A stretch of 64,000 nucleotides of DNA from Verrucomicrobiaceae bacterium UBA1938 (GCA_002336895.1 DDFC01000035.1:7739-71738), one strand, 5' to 3'. Numbered from the stretch's first letter, positions 55,301 through 58,686 are shown. Numbers and translations are program-made. The notes: generated by a model not told the origin, from the letters alone.

Positions 55301-55862
55301 TGCGCATATCTGCATCCGCCTGCACCACACCCTGGCCGATCTCCTGCCACCCGCCGCCTTCAGCAGCGAAGACCGCGTGCTCTTCTTTGACCCCGCCGCA
55401 GGCAACTACACCACCTGCACCAACACCAGCGGCTCCTGGATCAGCGACATCCTCAGCATGGACGCACGGCCCTTTGCCGCACACGAGGCCGCCATGGTCC
55501 AGATCCGTGGCGCGGGCGCTGTGCTCATGTTCACTGGCGAAGTGCGCCAGACCAGCCTCGCCACCGCGCTCGTGGCTGGCACACAGCTCATCGCCCCCGG
55601 CTGGCCCGTCGTCACCCAGGCCCCCGTCAGCGGTCTGACCTCCGGCCTCACCCCGGACAGCGCCGACCGCCTCCGCATCTGGGACGGCGACACCACCCCG
55701 AGCGCCACCGACTACACCGGCTACTACCTCGACGGCACCACCAACCCGCCCGCCTGGAAACCCCAGACCGCCCCGGCCCCCGACGCCAACCTCTTCCCCT
55801 TCCACGGCTACTTCCTCATCCGCACCGCCCCCGGCCTGCTGAAGCAGGCGCAGCCGTGGTGA
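37308..55862 (+). CDS. Giant secreted repeat protein (GEVED, He_PIG-like, SdrD_B-like and TIGR02597-like modules)
   Basis: 6184 residues, about 600 kDa. Signal peptide 1-37 (cleavage ASA/AT). Order of modules by residue: GEVED 1 (39-197); three He_PIG-like Ig modules (199-461); GEVED 2-4 (462-950); a unique, possibly propeller-like part (951-1374); SdrD_B-like (1375-1518); GEVED 5 (1519-1677); eleven He_PIG-like (1678-2651); GEVED 6-15 (2652-4281); thirteen He_PIG-like (4282-5429); two SdrD_B-like (5430-5732); a TSP3-like calcium motif DPDEDGLSNLLEYALGTDP (about 5779); and a TIGR02597-like C-terminal domain (5914-6180). No catalytic domain, PEP-CTERM, LPXTG or other sorting motif is seen at the end. 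Each GEVED has a D-x-N-x-N-G loop able to bind calcium. An adhesin or stalk-like matrix role is inferred. Confidence 0.93.
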   Translation: MRESASRLHHLTCRLTAARLLVFMSSVLLAAATTASAATDFSDYSVFTSASSTTVSSIKIGPTTDSETSITANTTATGDDTTGSDDEDGVTLPSSIVAGTSGSLTINVTNSSGATVYLNVWIDFNRNGVLTDSGEQVASNTTITNGTSAANKTVNFTVPATASIGTAGVRVRLTSTSSPTSTGLKGNGEVEDHLITIACPAVTLSPATLTTPTAGTAYSQTITASGSSTTFSYAVTSGTLPAGLSLGTNGVLSGTATSTSAATFTVTATGANSCSGSQTYTVTPVCPDINLSPSTISNATAGTSFSQTFTSSGGTSSYSYAVTSGTLPTGLSLSSSGVLSGTPTASNGAGTSITIESTDAYGCKGSQNYSLQVCPAVAISPATLPATSVNAPYTQSVSASGGATPYTYAIASGSLPSGLTLSTSTGLINGTVTGTNSSTFTVSASDANGCVATRSYTLTPPTTDYGDFASFGTVSSSYNSNLRLGAVLDTESAATTNSTATGDDITGADDEDGVTIPSYFVQGTSGSMTVNVTNTTGATAYLNAWIDYNNNGVLTDSGEQVATNTTIATGTSGVNRTITFTVPATATQATVGVRVRFTSTSSPGSTGASGNGEVEDYVVSILPATDFGDDSSFAIAGSTLSTSLKMGSQVDSESSGLANAAATGDDTSGVDDEDGVTLPASVIQGQSGVSVSVNVTNSTGADAFLNGWIDFNNNGILTDPGEQIVVNDVVSTGTSNASRSFTFTVPASAASGAIGVRFRLTSIASPGDSGISGTGEVEDYALTVVPASDHGDFSSFADASSYNSPDLVMGDLEDTEITAVTNLAATGDDITNIADEDGVTLQAILVQGQAGVAVTVKLTNTSGAPAYLNGWLDFNKNGVLTDTDEQVISSIVVDDGTVGDYQTFYFDVPSTASLGSVGARFRLSSTASPGPTGASGYGEVEDYTTTIVAPSSNFRDYFYTIRNANNHFYLDEISVYNPNSSSPTVSVTPGILDLNTASPGFNTSSTDAMMNGLALDWLNRRFYWLATSTASNGYNAYLYTAAYDNVSKTWSYQLVTGSTLSNIPLNSGTPVSASASSGAFPRAAFYAGEYYAGGQLSNNVAVWHLNPNGTSLASPAITDYTSFFHLSQTFNGGDFVIRPQDGLLVTSTVINNANTLFNQYISDGTDASGSAATTVNFDSQIPYSSNSSVQIAGVGGVSRLYALGSAGTNIYRIDNYDTSSPKSVKVGPLPTATYTDLSEGISSSVTSLGVKGIVYNDTNGLGDGILNGTGTNAGGTLYAMLVDGSGNLVDSFPVKSDGTFILGGASANTTYKVVLSTSYGSLGSTAPAAALPVGWLNAGEFLGSGAGSDGTVDGRLTVTVGSAGVVNATFGLSQTLSIGDTVWNDVNNNGLLDSGESGIGSVTVQLWSPGTDNAIGGTGGAADTLLSTTTTDGTGAYSFAGLVAGKYFVTVTPPTMYSFVSSTVAGDNGADYDNNGSQPGGRATTVYSPIVTLAQATEPGTTGGGNYDYTIDFGLLTAYDYGDYSSFGTAGSALVSNLFIGTLTDAEYSAVTNTAATGDDITGVDDEDGVTLPAALVQGTSGTLTVTVTNTSGATAFLNAWVDYNGNGVLTDSGEQVASNIIIANGTNAASRNISFTVPAGATTGTAGVRVRLSSVSTPGSIGTSGNGEVEDNVVSICPVITLSPATASAAAVGSAYSQTITASGGTAPYTYTVSGGTLPAWATLSSAGVLSGTPTTTASATFTVKATDSKGCSSTVGYTITPVCSTVTIAQSSLPQGTMGAAYSTTLTAGGGLAPYGSWSITSGTLPAGLSLTPASGVISGTPTATASPASTLTVRVVDANGCPGTQNVTLQICPVVTLSPATLPSATVGTAYSQTVAASGGAAPYTYTVSSGTLPTWATLTSAGVLSGTPNSTTAATFTVKATDANGCAGTLSYTLTPVCPTITIGQSSLPQGTVGTAYSTTLSATGGTSPYGTWVLTSGTLPSGLTLNAGTGVISGTPTASASPSTTLTVRVNDTYGCQSTKSMTLQICPVVTISPATLPTATVGTAFIQNITATGGSGPYAYTVSSGTLPSWATLTSSGTLSGTPNSTTPATFTVKSTDANGCAATQSYTLAPVCPPITIAQSALPQGTVGTAYTTTLSASGGTAPYGTWTITSGALPAGLTLNASTGVISGTPTATASPATTLTVRVNDTYGCQGSKSITLQICPVVTISPTTPATGMVGTAYSQTFTASGGTSPYTFAVASGTLPAGLSLNATSGVVSGTPTAQISSNVTLRATDANGCAGTQAVTFAISCPVISVTPAALPSGTVGTAYSQTLSASGGSSSYTYSVSTGTLPSGLSLNASTGVISGTPSTSNGAGSNFTISATDSFNCAGTRSYTLQICPVITVQPSSLTTPTVGTAYSQTITSVNGASPFTYSISSGALPSWAALTSAGVLSGTPNSTASATFTVKSTDANGCQGTISYTLTPVCPTISITQSSLPKATVGTAYSTTLTATGGTAPYSSWTLTSGTLPAGLTLNASTGVISGTPTASASPATTLTFRASDTYGCQGSKSITFQVCPAIAISPSTLPGGTINSAYSQTISASGGVTPYVFAVSSGTLPAGLTLNTSTGVISGTPTSVASTTFVISATDANACAVTQSYTVSPAPDTDYGDYSLFGSVGSRMNSTLRIGATTDAEASATTNTAATGDDITGIDDEDGVTIASSITQGAAASMTVSVTNTSGASAYLNVWIDFNGNGVLTDSGEQIATNTVITTGTTDSVRTINFFTPVNATLGTTGVRTRLTSTSSPGATGTSGNGEVEDFVTTITAPTTDFGDFSLFADASSTGSTSLRIGALVDLEGTSTLNAAATGDDITNQDDEDGVTFPSMTAGQPITLPVTVTNTTGATAYLNAWIDFNNNGVLTDAGEQIGTNVSVATGLTNSTVNLNFTVPTNAVTAAATIGTRFRLTSVTSPGPTGAAGTGEVEDHGVTILAPLTDFGDFSGAPTVSNTASTNLRLGALVDTEYAATTDATATGDDITGVDDEDGVTLPAMTAGAPATITITATNATGSPAYLNVWIDYNNNGVFTDTGEQIATNTAVPNGASNATYNLNITVPATAVTGTGLGVRARISTDISPGSTGAGGVGEVEDYVASIAVPTTDYGDYSVFPLASSTANSTLRLGALTDTEYNATTNTTATGDDITGSDDEDGVTLPAMIAGGPATIPVVFTNTSGSTAYFNAWIDFNGNGVLTDSGEQIVTNVTVPTGTSNSTQNLSITVPATTLTGVNLGVRTMLTSSASPGSTGYAGTGEIEDYVVNITAPTTDFGDFSGFADASQGVSPSLQMGASVDAEYASTRNAIATGDDITGIDDEDGVTIPSMTAGQTVTIPVVITNSTGALGYLNAWIDFNNNGVLTDSGEQIATNVNVATGSSNTTFNINVNVPTTAVTGTNVGARFRLSAPTSPGSTGANAAVGEIEDYVINIAAPTLDYSDFNGFSNAASTASTALRMGALVDTEYNPTVNATATGDDNTGSDDEDGVTMPSLSAGLAATIPVVVTNTSGATAYLNAWIDYNNNGVLTDSGEQIATNTIITTGTTGATKNISITVPNTATTGTNLGVRFRLTSVASPGSTGTAGTGEVEDYVVNIVSPTSDFGDWSGAADASNTLVSSLKLGSLIDAEFSSTKNAAATGDDITYLADEDGVALPAMTAGGSYTIPVLVTNTSGATAYLNAWIDFNNNGVFTDPGEQIASNVSISTGSSGVTQNVNVTVPATAVTGSALGARFRLTSASTPGSTGSGGGNGEVEDYVTTISVPTTDFGDFSKFISASSTLNSNLRLGALEDTEFTATTNTTATGDDITNQADEDGVSLPALTAGAPATIPVVVTNNTGSAAYLNAWIDYNNNGSLADSGEQIATNVSIPTGTSSATQNLSITVPASATTGTSLGLRFRLTSVSTPGATGAAGSGEVEDYVSGIAAPPLDYGDLSTVADAASAALSGLRLGALIDTEYVSTRNATATGDDITNLADEDGVALPSMTAGAPATIPVIVTNTTGSAAYLNVWIDYNNNASFADSGEQIATNVSIPTGTSSATQNISITVPANATTGSNVGVRVRLTDVANPGTTGTIGNGEVEDYVTVIAVPTTDFGDWNGALDASSIASSNLRMGALADTEYVSTRNSTATGDDITNLADEDGVTLPSQTPGTAGSATVVVTNNSGATGYLNAWIDYNNNGSFSDSGEQIATNTAIATGTNGVAQTVNFIVPVTAIPGQRGARFRFTSTQNPTPVGASGVGEVEDYMVTMTCLPIAVSPGTLTTPTVGTAYTQSVTASGSQGAPYTYSIGSGALPAGLTLSSAGVISGTPTSSAAATFTVVATDIYSCTGATSYTVTPACPAITVTPSTLPSGTAGTAYSQTLSASGGTASYTYSVSSGTLPTGLSLNASTGVISGTPSVSNGAGVSLTLKATDTYGCVGTRTVTLIICPVVTLTPSTLPAPVVGTAYSQTLAGSGGATPYTFTLASGTLPAWATLSSSGVLSGTPTSTTAATFSVKATDANGCSGTLSYTITPVCPTISITQSALPQGTIGTAYSTTLTATGGTAPYGSWTITSGALPAGLTLSAAGVISGTPTATASPATTITVRTTDTYGCQGSKSITLQICPVVTLAPTTLTTPVVGTAYSQAITASGGTASYTYSLASGSLPAWATLSSAGVITGTPSSTTAATFTVKATDANGCAGTQSYTLTPNCPAISITPATATQSIVGTAYSQTLTASGGTAPYASWTVTSGTLPAGLTLNASTGVISGTPTTSNGTGVSVTVRATDNFGCQGSQVILLQVCPVITLSPTTPATPTVSTAYSQTFTASGGATPYTYTVSGGTLPTWATLSSAGVLSGTPDSPNSATFTVKATDANGCPGTQSYTITPVCPTLTISPTTAATGTVGTAYSQTLSGSGGTGPYTSWTVTSGSLPAGLSLTASTGVISGTPTASTGAAVSFIVRTTDARGCQATATISLKICPVISLTPTTMAAATAGASYTQTISASGGVTPYVFAVSSGALPAGLTLNSSTGVVSGTPTAVASASFTISATDANGCPGTRNYTMTPACQTITVSPSTLPAATVNTAYSQTVSSTGGLGTVTYSISSGALPAGLSLNSSTGVISGTPTSTSAATFTVRATDGNACTGTLSYTVTPACPVITVTPATLTTGGVGVAYSQTMTASGGIAPYGSWTVTSGTLPAGLSLNSSTGVISGTPTTSNGAGVNVTLRATDANGCQGSVVASIKICPVITQSPATFAAPVVGTAWSQTISGSGGVSPYTFTLASGALPAGLTLSSSGTISGTATSTTSATFTLKATASDGCSGTASYTVTPTCPTLSITPNGPLPIAYLGTSYSQTVTASGGTAPYTYALQSGDLPSGVLISSSGVVSGTPAAKGTFPVNVKVTDAYGCSQTFSLSIQVLTLSIGNLVFEDSNNNGVKDTGEPGVAGATVQLFTTGDDNAIGGSGTAADTQVGADFTTDSTGAYLFSSLPSGNYYVKVTPPADYLYTGGTPDTADDNVDNNNDGAQPGGAGTPVFSPIVNLSGAAESMTDGDTDPNTNLTVDFGLWSSVAVGNFIFLDINGDGVRNEGESLGNIYVELYAQGATPGVDTPVSVGTSGCSCKGRYYLDGLNPGIYFLHIPASQFSAGMPLQGLQPMSSVVAGDDDVGQDLIFNNNPAVNGASTAAFTLRPGFCPVGAAESGAEGNTDDAIDARVDLTRDLGIVAPAGTGFAASEAIRRYIVTGGFVASVLPGASTFATWSQDSGIGGPADDPDEDGLSNLLEYALGTDPASPLQPNRFALTHDSTGSLTALLTVPTATHDDLIISLETLTDLTQSGKATSWKKLSMASTTTINADGTLTRAYGTLEKLLVFKGLDGGYIRLHVDLDANRDGVPEATVTSAIHGWGRQSFATGSRTFSMPLLNAAFFTGRAVSVSSNEVMLPAIITLPAGSLYLEALDGPLAGQRFEIDATASSGNTVVLQGSQDFSGLAGAHICIRLHHTLADLLPPAAFSSEDRVLFFDPAAGNYTTCTNTSGSWISDILSMDARPFAAHEAAMVQIRGAGAVLMFTGEVRQTSLATALVAGTQLIAPGWPVVTQAPVSGLTSGLTPDSADRLRIWDGDTTPSATDYTGYYLDGTTNPPAWKPQTAPAPDANLFPFHGYFLIRTAPGLLKQAQPW
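37422..38690 (+). repeat. First GEVED module and first He_PIG-like block (3 units)
   Basis: GEVED 1 spans 37422-37898 and ends with the motif GEVEDHLITI. Three Ig-like units of about 263 bases follow at 37902-38690, each with a G-x-LP-x-GL-x-L core and a Cys pair at the unit boundary. Confidence 0.85.
38691..40157 (+). repeat. GEVED modules 2-4
   Basis: Three tandem units start at 38691, 39180 and 39669 (period 489 bases). Each begins with a D-x-G-D-x-S/A block, has ATGDD and DEDGVT in its first third, a WIDxNxNGxLTDxGEQ-type loop in the middle, and ends in GEVEDY. They contain no Cys. Confidence 0.9.
40158..41861 (+). other. Unique segment and first SdrD_B-like module of the giant protein
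   Basis: Encodes residues 951-1518. The first 424 residues are non-repetitive, with YLDEISVYNPNSSSP, DWLNRRFYWLAT and RLYALGSAGTNIYRID strands that resemble a propeller-type fold; I recognise no family. From 41430 a B-type module begins (GDTVWNDVNNNGLLDSGE, later DYDNNGSQPGG), like the calcium-stiffened spacers of staphylococcal Sdr adhesins. Confidence 0.7.
42339..45260 (+). repeat. Second He_PIG-like block (11 units)
   Basis: Eleven Ig-like units average 265 bases. They alternate: one type ends in a TPVCP-like boundary, the next in LQICP, so the real repeat is often a two-unit pair of about 530 bases. Each unit has GTAYS-type, LPAGLxLN and GVISGTPT segments. Just before is GEVED 5 (41862-42338). 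Confidence 0.88.
45261..50150 (+). repeat. GEVED modules 6-15 (10 tandem units)
   Basis: Unit starts: 45264, 45750, 46242, 46731, 47220, 47712, 48201, 48693, 49182 and 49671. Spacing is 486-492 bases, most often 489 (163 residues). Units 13 and 14 (48693 and 49182) are especially close at the DNA level over about 80 bases near 48980 and 49469. No Cys is encoded in the block. Confidence 0.93.
50151..53594 (+). repeat. Third He_PIG-like block (13 units)
   Basis: Thirteen units average 265 bases, with the same boundary Cys pairs as the other blocks. Spacing between the two Cys alternates between 11 and 10 intervening residues for much of the block (for example NGC...TPVCP, then YGC...LQICP). 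Confidence 0.88.
53595..54503 (+). repeat. SdrD_B-like modules 2 and 3
   Basis: Module 2 (53595-54038) has GNLVFEDSNNNGVKDTGEPG and DNNNDGAQPGG; module 3 (54039 to about 54503) has GNFIFLDINGDGVRNEGES. Both carry the D-x-N/D-x-N/D-G calcium loops typical of B-type spacers. They connect the third He_PIG block to the C-terminal region. Confidence 0.75.
55047..55859 (+). other. TIGR02597-like C-terminal domain of the giant protein
   Basis: Residues 5914-6180 show the same order of blocks as the protein at 8051-9184: RTFSMPLLNAAFFTGRAV against TRFSIPLQRASVYQGLV, then a G-x-x-F-x-I strand, LHHTLADLLPP against YWTLDTVFPG, DRLRIWDGDTTPS against DKLLVFDDTTAA, and HGYFLIRTAPG against SGYNIRKQG. The match is by eye; no alignment score was computed. 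Confidence 0.65.
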
Positions 55863-55922
55863 GGATGACGAAACCGTGCCCGCCTGAGCGTGAAATCATG
55901 GACATGAAATGCGCTCATTTTT

Positions 55923-56049
55923 GTTTCCTGTTTCCCGGCTTCATTTCCACGCGCTTGCCGTCTCGTTTCCAAAGTCCCTGGGCAGCTGCGCCTTCGTTTC
56001 CATCTTCGTTTCCACCAGCGTCTGAAAAACCCCTTCGTTTCCCGTTTCC
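55923..56049 (+). repeat. GTTTCC motif cluster A
   Basis: Seven copies of GTTTCC on the plus strand start at 55923, 55930, 55965, 55996, 56008, 56037 and 56044. Several sit in the longer form YYTCGTTTCCA. About 0.03 copies per strand would be expected by chance in 127 bases. Confidence 0.85.
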
Positions 56050-56174
56050 GCCTAGGGGGCACTTTTGGAGACACGAAGCGCGATCACAGGCCAGAAGTGT
56101 GTCTGGCGCAGAGAAATCCCGCCCCCCATGCACCTCCACCACGAGGCCCCAGGAAGCAGCCCCGGAGCTTCTTT

Positions 56175-56239
56175 ATAACCTCTGGAAAAAAGTTTCCATG
56201 TTTCCATCCCTAGAGGTGGAAACTTGGAAACTTTTTCAG
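56175..56239. repeat. Palindromic element, copy 1
   Basis: Begins ATAACCTCTGGAAAA and ends GGAAACTTTTTCAG. The 40-base core (56192-56231) is a near-palindrome with GTTTCCA doublets on the left and GGAAAC doublets on the right; 17 of 20 arm positions match. The centre reads CCCTAGAGG. Confidence 0.88.
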
Positions 56240-56933
56240 CAGCGCACCGCATGGCATCTGAGCGCACCAGTGATACCACGGTCTGTTGAAAACAAGCCTG
56301 CAAGACCAGGACGCATTCGCTGGAGGCGGACACTTTAAAAAGAGGGAATGCGAATGGGCAGCAGACCACGCCAGGAGAAAGGACTCCACGGACGCGTACA
56401 GCGCATCCCAACCCTCCAGAGCAGCACGGCATTGTAGAGTCGTCATCCTCCACAGGGCTGGTAGGGAACCGCTGCGCCGGGTCCGAAGATTCGGGTCTGT
56501 AGCGGCGAGGGCGCTCAAAAAGGTGCGCCGTCCCTGCAACGAGGAAAGGCGGAGCACTGAGCGCCACGAGTGCCCACATGCACCCCATGCCATCCATGGC
56601 CCACAGCCGGGCATCACGCCTCACTGCTCTCGACCACAGCGAGCCCCTTCTCAGCGGCTGCGCCATGAGCCAGGACACCAAGCCCGCCACCACCCTCCAA
56701 GCATACCGTCAGCCAGTCATGAAAAAATCATGACATGCCCCACCCCCATGGATACCCATGCATCCATGCACGCCAGCTCTTGGTATATGATATTATCATA
56801 TAAAATACCACACACTACCCCGCTATGGCAACCAGCAAAAAGCCTGTCCATCCAATGGCAGCCAGTGCGGGCCTGCTCTCTCAGCCACCAGATCCGTTTT
56901 CCACGGATCATCCCCCTGGCCAACCCCTCCACC

Positions 56934-56996
56934 ATAACCTCTGGAAAAGTTTCCAAGTTTCCACCTCTAGGGATGGAAACATGGAAACTTTTTCAG
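56934..56996. repeat. Palindromic element, copy 2, with inverted core
   Basis: Flanks match copy 1 in the same orientation (ATAACCTCTGGAAAA at the left, GGAAACTTTTTCAG at the right), two A shorter on the left. Its 40-base core (56949-56988) is the exact reverse complement of the copy 1 core; the centre reads CCTCTAGGG. Confidence 0.88.
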
Positions 56997-57226
56997 ACCA
57001 TGCACCATGTGGCACCACAGCGCACCCAGCGCCAGCCGCCCGGTCGTAGGATGGGTGTGGCGACAGCCCGTTAGCCCTTCGTAGCACGCAGTGCGAAGAA
57101 TGGGCCCGTCCATCAGCGCGTGGAATCCCCCCGGCATTCACCCCGCCCCTTGCACCCAGGCGGTTTGACGCAGCTCAGCCTCCAAGATGAAGCCCCCCTG
57201 CCGGTGCTTCAAACACCCGCCACCCA

Positions 57227-57418
57227 TGGAAACGAAAAACCTCATTTTTCGTTTCCACTTTTTCAGCCTCGTTTCCCAGCCAGTTCCACCTCGTTTCCAC
57301 ACCGCCACAGCTTCCCCTGGTGAAAACAGCCTCGTTTCCATCCTCCAACCGCTTCGTTTCCACAGCCTCGTTAAAATCCACCTTCGTTTCCACCAGCACT
57401 GCCCCCTGGAAAGGAAAC
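57227..57418 (+). repeat. GTTTCC motif cluster B with a perfect hairpin at its left end
   Basis: GTTTCC starts at 57251, 57271, 57293, 57334, 57356 and 57386 on the plus strand, with inverted copies (GGAAAC) at 57228 and 57413 bounding the cluster. The left end is a perfect 13-bp inverted repeat TGGAAACGAAAAA (57227-57239) and TTTTTCGTTTCCA (57245-57257) with a 5-base loop. Spacings of 20, 22, 41, 22 and 30 bases are near multiples of a helical turn. Confidence 0.85.
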
Positions 57419-57598
57419 GAGACACGAAGCAGATCACCCCACCTCCACCTACCTCATCCCACTTGGCAGGACGAAATCAGACACCGAGACAGCACCGCCG
57501 CAGGCACATCCGCCCCCATCAACTCGGGCACAGCATCCGAAGGCGAAGCCATCAGCCCATAACTGGTAGCCAGAGCGCCCCCTTGTATGCCACGCCCC

Positions 57599-57613
57599 GA
57601 TGGCGGAGCCATC
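57599..57613. repeat. Short palindromic repeat, copy 1
   Basis: GATGGC-GGA-GCCATC, a 6-bp stem with a 3-base loop, just after the SPFH gene stop (minus strand). The same 15 bases recur at 63976-63990. Confidence 0.55.
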
Positions 57614-57624
57614 CGATGCCTCCT

Positions 57625-58686
57625 TTACTTCGCCAGAAACTCATCCAGCGCGGCTTTGGTGATGCGGTACTGCGTGCCGATCTTCTTGGCCTTGATGTCG
57701 CCTGCTTCGATGCTGGAGATCACATCGGCCTCGGTGACACCGAGGGTCTGGGCCACCTGGGCGGGGGTGAGGATTTCCACGGCAGGTGCGGCGGCTGCGG
57801 GAGCCGGGGCGGCAGAGGCTGCAGCGGGATTCATGTTGAAGGCTCCCTGCGCCATCATGTTCTGCGCCATGCCAAAGCCCATGGCGATCTCGGCGGCGGA
57901 TCCAGCCGGGCCGGTGCCACCTTTGGCCATGCCTTCGGCCATCTGAAATTTCACGTAGTCGTTCAGGTTGCCGATGGCGCTCATGCTGCTGCGCTTGTCG
58001 ATGGCGGCCTCCACCTCCGGCGGCACGCTGGCGTTTTCCAGGATGAAGCTGGTGATCTCCAGCCCGTACTTGCTCTGTGTGACGGGGTTGATGATGGGCA
58101 GCAGCGCCTCTCCCAGCTCGGAGTAGCGGGTGGCCAGGTCCAGCACGGGCACCTTGGCGCTGGCCAGCGCATCGGTGAACACGCTGACAATGCGGCTGCG
58201 CATGGTGTCGGCAAATTCATCCAGGCGGAAGTGATTGTCCGTTCCTGCCACCTCCTTCAGGAAGAGCTTGGGGTCGGTGATCTTGAAATCAAAGGTGCCA
58301 AAGGCGCGCACGCGCACGATGCCGAAATCCGGGTCCCGCATCATGATGGGGTTGCTGGTGCCCCATTTGTTGCCGGTGAAGAGGCGCGTGGTGACGTAGT
58401 ACACGTCCGCCTTGAAGGGGGACTCCAGGCCGTATTTCCATCCCTTGAGCGTGGAGAGGATGGGGATGTTGTCCGTGGTCAGCGTGTGCTTGCCGGGGCC
58501 AAAGGTGTCGCCGTATTCACCGAGGTAAACAAACTGCGCCACCTGCGACTCGCGCACGATGAGCTGCGCGCCGCGTTTGATCTCCTTGTCCTCGTCCGGA
58601 AAGCGCCAGGAGAGCGTGTCGCGGGAGTCGTCGGTCCACTGGATGATTTCCAGAAACTGTCCTTTGAGGTAATCCATCAGGCCCAT
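57625..58686 (-). CDS. SPFH-domain protein with C-terminal excisionase-type helix-turn-helix
   Basis: 353 residues from ATG 58686 (MGLMDYLKGQFLEIIQW). Residues about 1-240 form an SPFH/virion-core-like domain of the YdjI group: ESQVAQFVYLGEYGDTFGPG, YYVTTRLFTGNKWGTSNPI and FGTFDFKITDPKLFLKEVAG are typical. A Met/Gly-rich stretch (MAEGMAKGGTGPAGSAAEIA) and an Ala/Pro linker follow. In place of the usual C-terminal zinc ribbon there is a MerR/excisionase-like helix-turn-helix (about 303-352; ILTPAQVAQTLGVTEADVIS, then IKAKKIGTQYRITKAALDEF). Family members bind membranes or act in phage-shock-like responses; the domain swap suggests oligomer and peptide or DNA contact. Confidence 0.88.
   Translation of the reverse strand: MGLMDYLKGQFLEIIQWTDDSRDTLSWRFPDEDKEIKRGAQLIVRESQVAQFVYLGEYGDTFGPGKHTLTTDNIPILSTLKGWKYGLESPFKADVYYVTTRLFTGNKWGTSNPIMMRDPDFGIVRVRAFGTFDFKITDPKLFLKEVAGTDNHFRLDEFADTMRSRIVSVFTDALASAKVPVLDLATRYSELGEALLPIINPVTQSKYGLEITSFILENASVPPEVEAAIDKRSSMSAIGNLNDYVKFQMAEGMAKGGTGPAGSAAEIAMGFGMAQNMMAQGAFNMNPAAASAAPAPAAAAPAVEILTPAQVAQTLGVTEADVISSIEAGDIKAKKIGTQYRITKAALDEFLAK

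Larger units (their letters stand above)
55863..57624. other. Gene-free interval with GTTTCC clusters and palindromic elements
   Basis: 1.76 kb between the giant gene and the SPFH gene. Several frames are open, but they are short, disagree with one another, and owe their length to repeated TTTCC/GGAAA motifs and to composition. The interval holds two clusters of GTTTCC (55923-56049 and 57228-57418) and two 63-65 base palindromic elements (56175-56239 and 56934-56996). No protein gene, tRNA or known mobile element was recognised. Confidence 0.7.

Noticed and set aside
53088..55805. Long minus-strand open frame of about 900 codons opposite the end of the giant gene
   Set aside because: It is a shadow of the GC-rich repeat codons on the plus strand. 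Its residues (Gly/Ala/Val/Glu-rich, no domain) mirror the repeat and it has no start or ribosome site worth noting. The same holds for frames at 44394-46220 and 47013-48542.
56286..57074. Plus-strand frame of 262 codons between the two palindromic elements
   Set aside because: Residues are His/Arg/Pro-rich and not protein-like, no start site or family is visible, and one palindromic element lies inside it.
57175..57399. Minus-strand frame with repeated VETK/GNE-like words in cluster B
   Set aside because: The repetition comes from the DNA motif TGGAAACGA; different frames give equally repetitive but unrelated peptides (WKRR, VETK, GNE). The motif acts at the DNA level, with changing frame between copies.
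55923..57418. GTTTCC clusters as a CRISPR array
   Set aside because: The repeated unit is only 6-11 bases, spacing ranges from 7 to 41 bases, and no cas gene is present.
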